Source of the DNA: Clostridia bacterium
GTDB taxonomy: Bacteria > Bacillota > Clostridia > Oscillospirales > QAMX01
NCBI GenBank assembly: GCA_024404415.1
Contig: JAKSPX010000011.1
Span: forward strand, 1-14,172
Direction of reading: 5' to 3'
DNA length: 14,172 bases
Position numbers and translations under genes: made by a program. Of the stretch, positions 12,514 through 14,172 are shown in pieces. Under the pieces are notes generated by a model. That model had not been told where the DNA came from. It ran no database searches and worked only from the letters and a program-made list of their open reading frames with translations. How positions within the stretch are numbered: position 1 is the first letter of the stretch; every line of letters begins with the position of its first letter.

Positions 12514-14157
12514 TTACAGAGCAGCAGCGGCTTTGTCCAGGCGTTCCTTCACCTTTTCCGCACCGAGGATTTTCATTACCTCGCAGAGGTCGGGGGAATT
12601 GGTGCGCCCGGTCACGGCGACACGCAGCATCATGCTGATGTCGCCCGCGTGGCCCTTGTAGCTTTCCTTGTTCTTCTTCCAGGTCTTGGTATCCGGTGCA
12701 TAGCCCATGGAAACGGCCAGCTCCTTGATGCGGTTAAACCAGGTCTGCTGATCGTCTTCCGCGTCCCAGAGGGACGGATAGGTCTCGAAGACCTTCTTCA
12801 CGTCGTCCTTGTCGAATCCGGCCAGAGGCGCATAATCCGGGGCAAAGGTCTCGTCGAAGCAGAATCCGGCGTAGGCCGGGAGCTCCTTCCCCGTGCCGAT
12901 GTCCTTGCGCGGCCTTTCGCCGCCGCGGCCGACAGAGAGGACGGCGCCCGCCTTTTCGGGATCCGCCGTAAAGAGGGTGTGCCACGCCTCGTCGTACTTC
13001 TCGCTCCAGAGGATGCTGGAAGCATAGGCTTCTTCGGCGTTCATGCGCGAAATGACGTTCTTGGAGATATCGTAAAGCTTGGAGAAATCAAAGAGACAGC
13101 CGCTGTTGGACATCTTTTCTACCGCGTAGGGGAATTCCTCATAGGAGGCATCCGGGTTTTCGGAGCGCCATTCCTCATAATTGGAGTTGAGGAGCATGAG
13201 GAGGTAGTCGATCAGGGCTTCCTTCGGGTAGCCCTCGGTGAAGAAATACTCGACCGCGGCTTCGGGGTCCTTGCGTTTGGAAAGCTTGCGTTTGCCGCCG
13301 TTGTCCAGCTTCATGATAGTGGCGGTGTGGATATATTCCGGGCGCTTCCAGCCGAAGGCCTCAAAGAGCTGCACATGAAGGGGCAGGGTGGCCAGCCACT
13401 CTTCGCCGCGCACGACGTGGGTGGTGCGCATGAGATGGTCGTCGACCACGTGCGCGAAGTGATAGACCGGGATGCCGTCCGACTTGATGATGACCATGTC
13501 GATGTCGTTTTCCGGCACGTCGATGCGTCCGCGGACGCAGTCGGTGAAGTTCGGACGTTCGCCGGTGGGGCACGCCTTGAAGCGAAGGACGAATTTATCG
13601 CCGTTATCCAGATGCGCTTTCACTTCTTCGTAGGAAAGCTCGCGGCAGACGGCGTATTTACCGTAATAGCCCGGGTTGACCTTGGCGGCTTCCTGCTCGG
13701 CGCGCATGGCTTCGAGACGCTCGGCGCTGCAGAAGCAGGGGTAGGCCTTGCCTTCGGCGACCAGCTTTTTGGCAAAGGTGTGGTAGATCTCCGCGCGGCG
13801 GCTCTGGATGTAGGGGCCGTACTTGCCGGTCTCGCCGTCAATGCCGACGCCCTCGTCTATTTTGATCCCGAATTTGGCCACGCCGTCACAGATGACGCGG
13901 ATGCCGTCGGCCAGCTCGCGTTTGCTGCCGGTATCTTCGATACGGAGCATGAAAACGCCGTCCGAGCGGTGAGCCAGACGTTCGTCGCACATCACCTGAT
14001 AAACGCCGCCGAGGTGCAGATAGCCCGTCGGGCTGGGTGCGAAGCGGGTCACGCGCGCGCCTTCCGGCAGATCGCGCTCGGGATAGAGTTTTTCATAATA
14101 GTCGCAGTCGTGCCGTAAACTGGGATAAAGCAGTTCTGCCAATGCCTGATAATCCAT
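12514..14157 (-). CDS. gltX: glutamyl-tRNA synthetase
   Basis: The protein has 547 residues from ATG 14157, with AAAGGA at the window edge (14172-14167). It is a class I synthetase that charges tRNA-Glu. Motifs are RFAPSPTGYLHLGG (HIGH, 38-51), RIEDTGSKRELADGI (72-86), a CFC...C zinc-like set (C141, C143, C171) and KLSKRKD (KMSKS, 291-297), followed by a helical anticodon-binding domain. An N-terminal extension of about 33 residues (MDYQALAELLYPSLRHDCDY onward) precedes the usual start of the fold, as in a clostridial GluRS subfamily recalled from memory. It is followed within 13 bp by glnS, whose ribosome site abuts the gltX stop, so the two form one unit. With a GlnRS present, this GluRS could be tRNA-Glu specific; this cannot be read from the sequence alone. 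Its promoter lies outside the window. Confidence 0.93.
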   Translation of the reverse strand: MDYQALAELLYPSLRHDCDYYEKLYPERDLPEGARVTRFAPSPTGYLHLGGVYQVMCDERLAHRSDGVFMLRIEDTGSKRELADGIRVICDGVAKFGIKIDEGVGIDGETGKYGPYIQSRRAEIYHTFAKKLVAEGKAYPCFCSAERLEAMRAEQEAAKVNPGYYGKYAVCRELSYEEVKAHLDNGDKFVLRFKACPTGERPNFTDCVRGRIDVPENDIDMVIIKSDGIPVYHFAHVVDDHLMRTTHVVRGEEWLATLPLHVQLFEAFGWKRPEYIHTATIMKLDNGGKRKLSKRKDPEAAVEYFFTEGYPKEALIDYLLMLLNSNYEEWRSENPDASYEEFPYAVEKMSNSGCLFDFSKLYDISKNVISRMNAEEAYASSILWSEKYDEAWHTLFTADPEKAGAVLSVGRGGERPRKDIGTGKELPAYAGFCFDETFAPDYAPLAGFDKDDVKKVFETYPSLWDAEDDQQTWFNRIKELAVSMGYAPDTKTWKKNKESYKGHAGDISMMLRVAVTGRTNSPDLCEVMKILGAEKVKERLDKAAAAL

Positions 14158-14172
14158 ATAGATCGTTCCTTT

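Overview
The window looks like chromosomal DNA of a fairly GC-rich member of the Clostridia (Bacillota), probably an uncultured gut or rumen lineage. The grounds are a DnaD-domain protein next to a DnaI/DnaC-type helicase loader, the Firmicutes-specific order c-di-AMP receptor (darA) - holB - yaaT/ricT, a FemX-type cell-wall aminoacyltransferase, sigma-A-like promoters with 17-bp spacers, strong Shine-Dalgarno sites and three TTG start codons. No phage, IS element, CRISPR array, tRNA or rRNA was seen. The organism assignment is inference.

Layout. (1) 1-1329, minus strand: a DnaD-domain replication protein followed by the N-terminal part of a DnaC/DnaI-like helicase loader that runs off the window. 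(2) 1330-1546: a divergent promoter region with one clear promoter on each strand. (3) 1547-3757, plus strand: a FemX-like peptidoglycan bridge aminoacyltransferase and an aberrant alanine-racemase-like protein, a plausible cell-wall pair. (4) 3758-6443, plus strand: a promoter overlapping a perfect 24-bp palindrome, then darA, holB, ricT and a small cupin, closed by a strong terminator. (5) 6462-8547, plus strand: a GH42 beta-galactosidase with both catalytic glutamates and the four-cysteine zinc site, followed by its own terminator. (6) 8548-9092: no protein gene. It holds a promoter, a probable structured RNA of about 365 nt whose two ends pair, its terminator, and a facing terminator for the minus-strand genes. 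(7) 9093-14157, minus strand, read from the right: gltX, glnS (frame broken by an apparent single-base deletion), a stem-loop without a U tract, a ThuA-like protein and a divergent GH29-like (alpha-L-fucosidase-like) protein.

Functional reading. The left half is housekeeping: replication initiation, DNA polymerase clamp loading, c-di-AMP sensing, RicT, and cell-wall cross-bridge synthesis. The right half combines carbohydrate use (GH42, ThuA-like, GH29-like) with the two related class I tRNA synthetases for Glu and Gln. The item I consider most likely to be undescribed is the free-standing RNA locus at about 8666-9029. The glnS frameshift most needs a check against raw reads.
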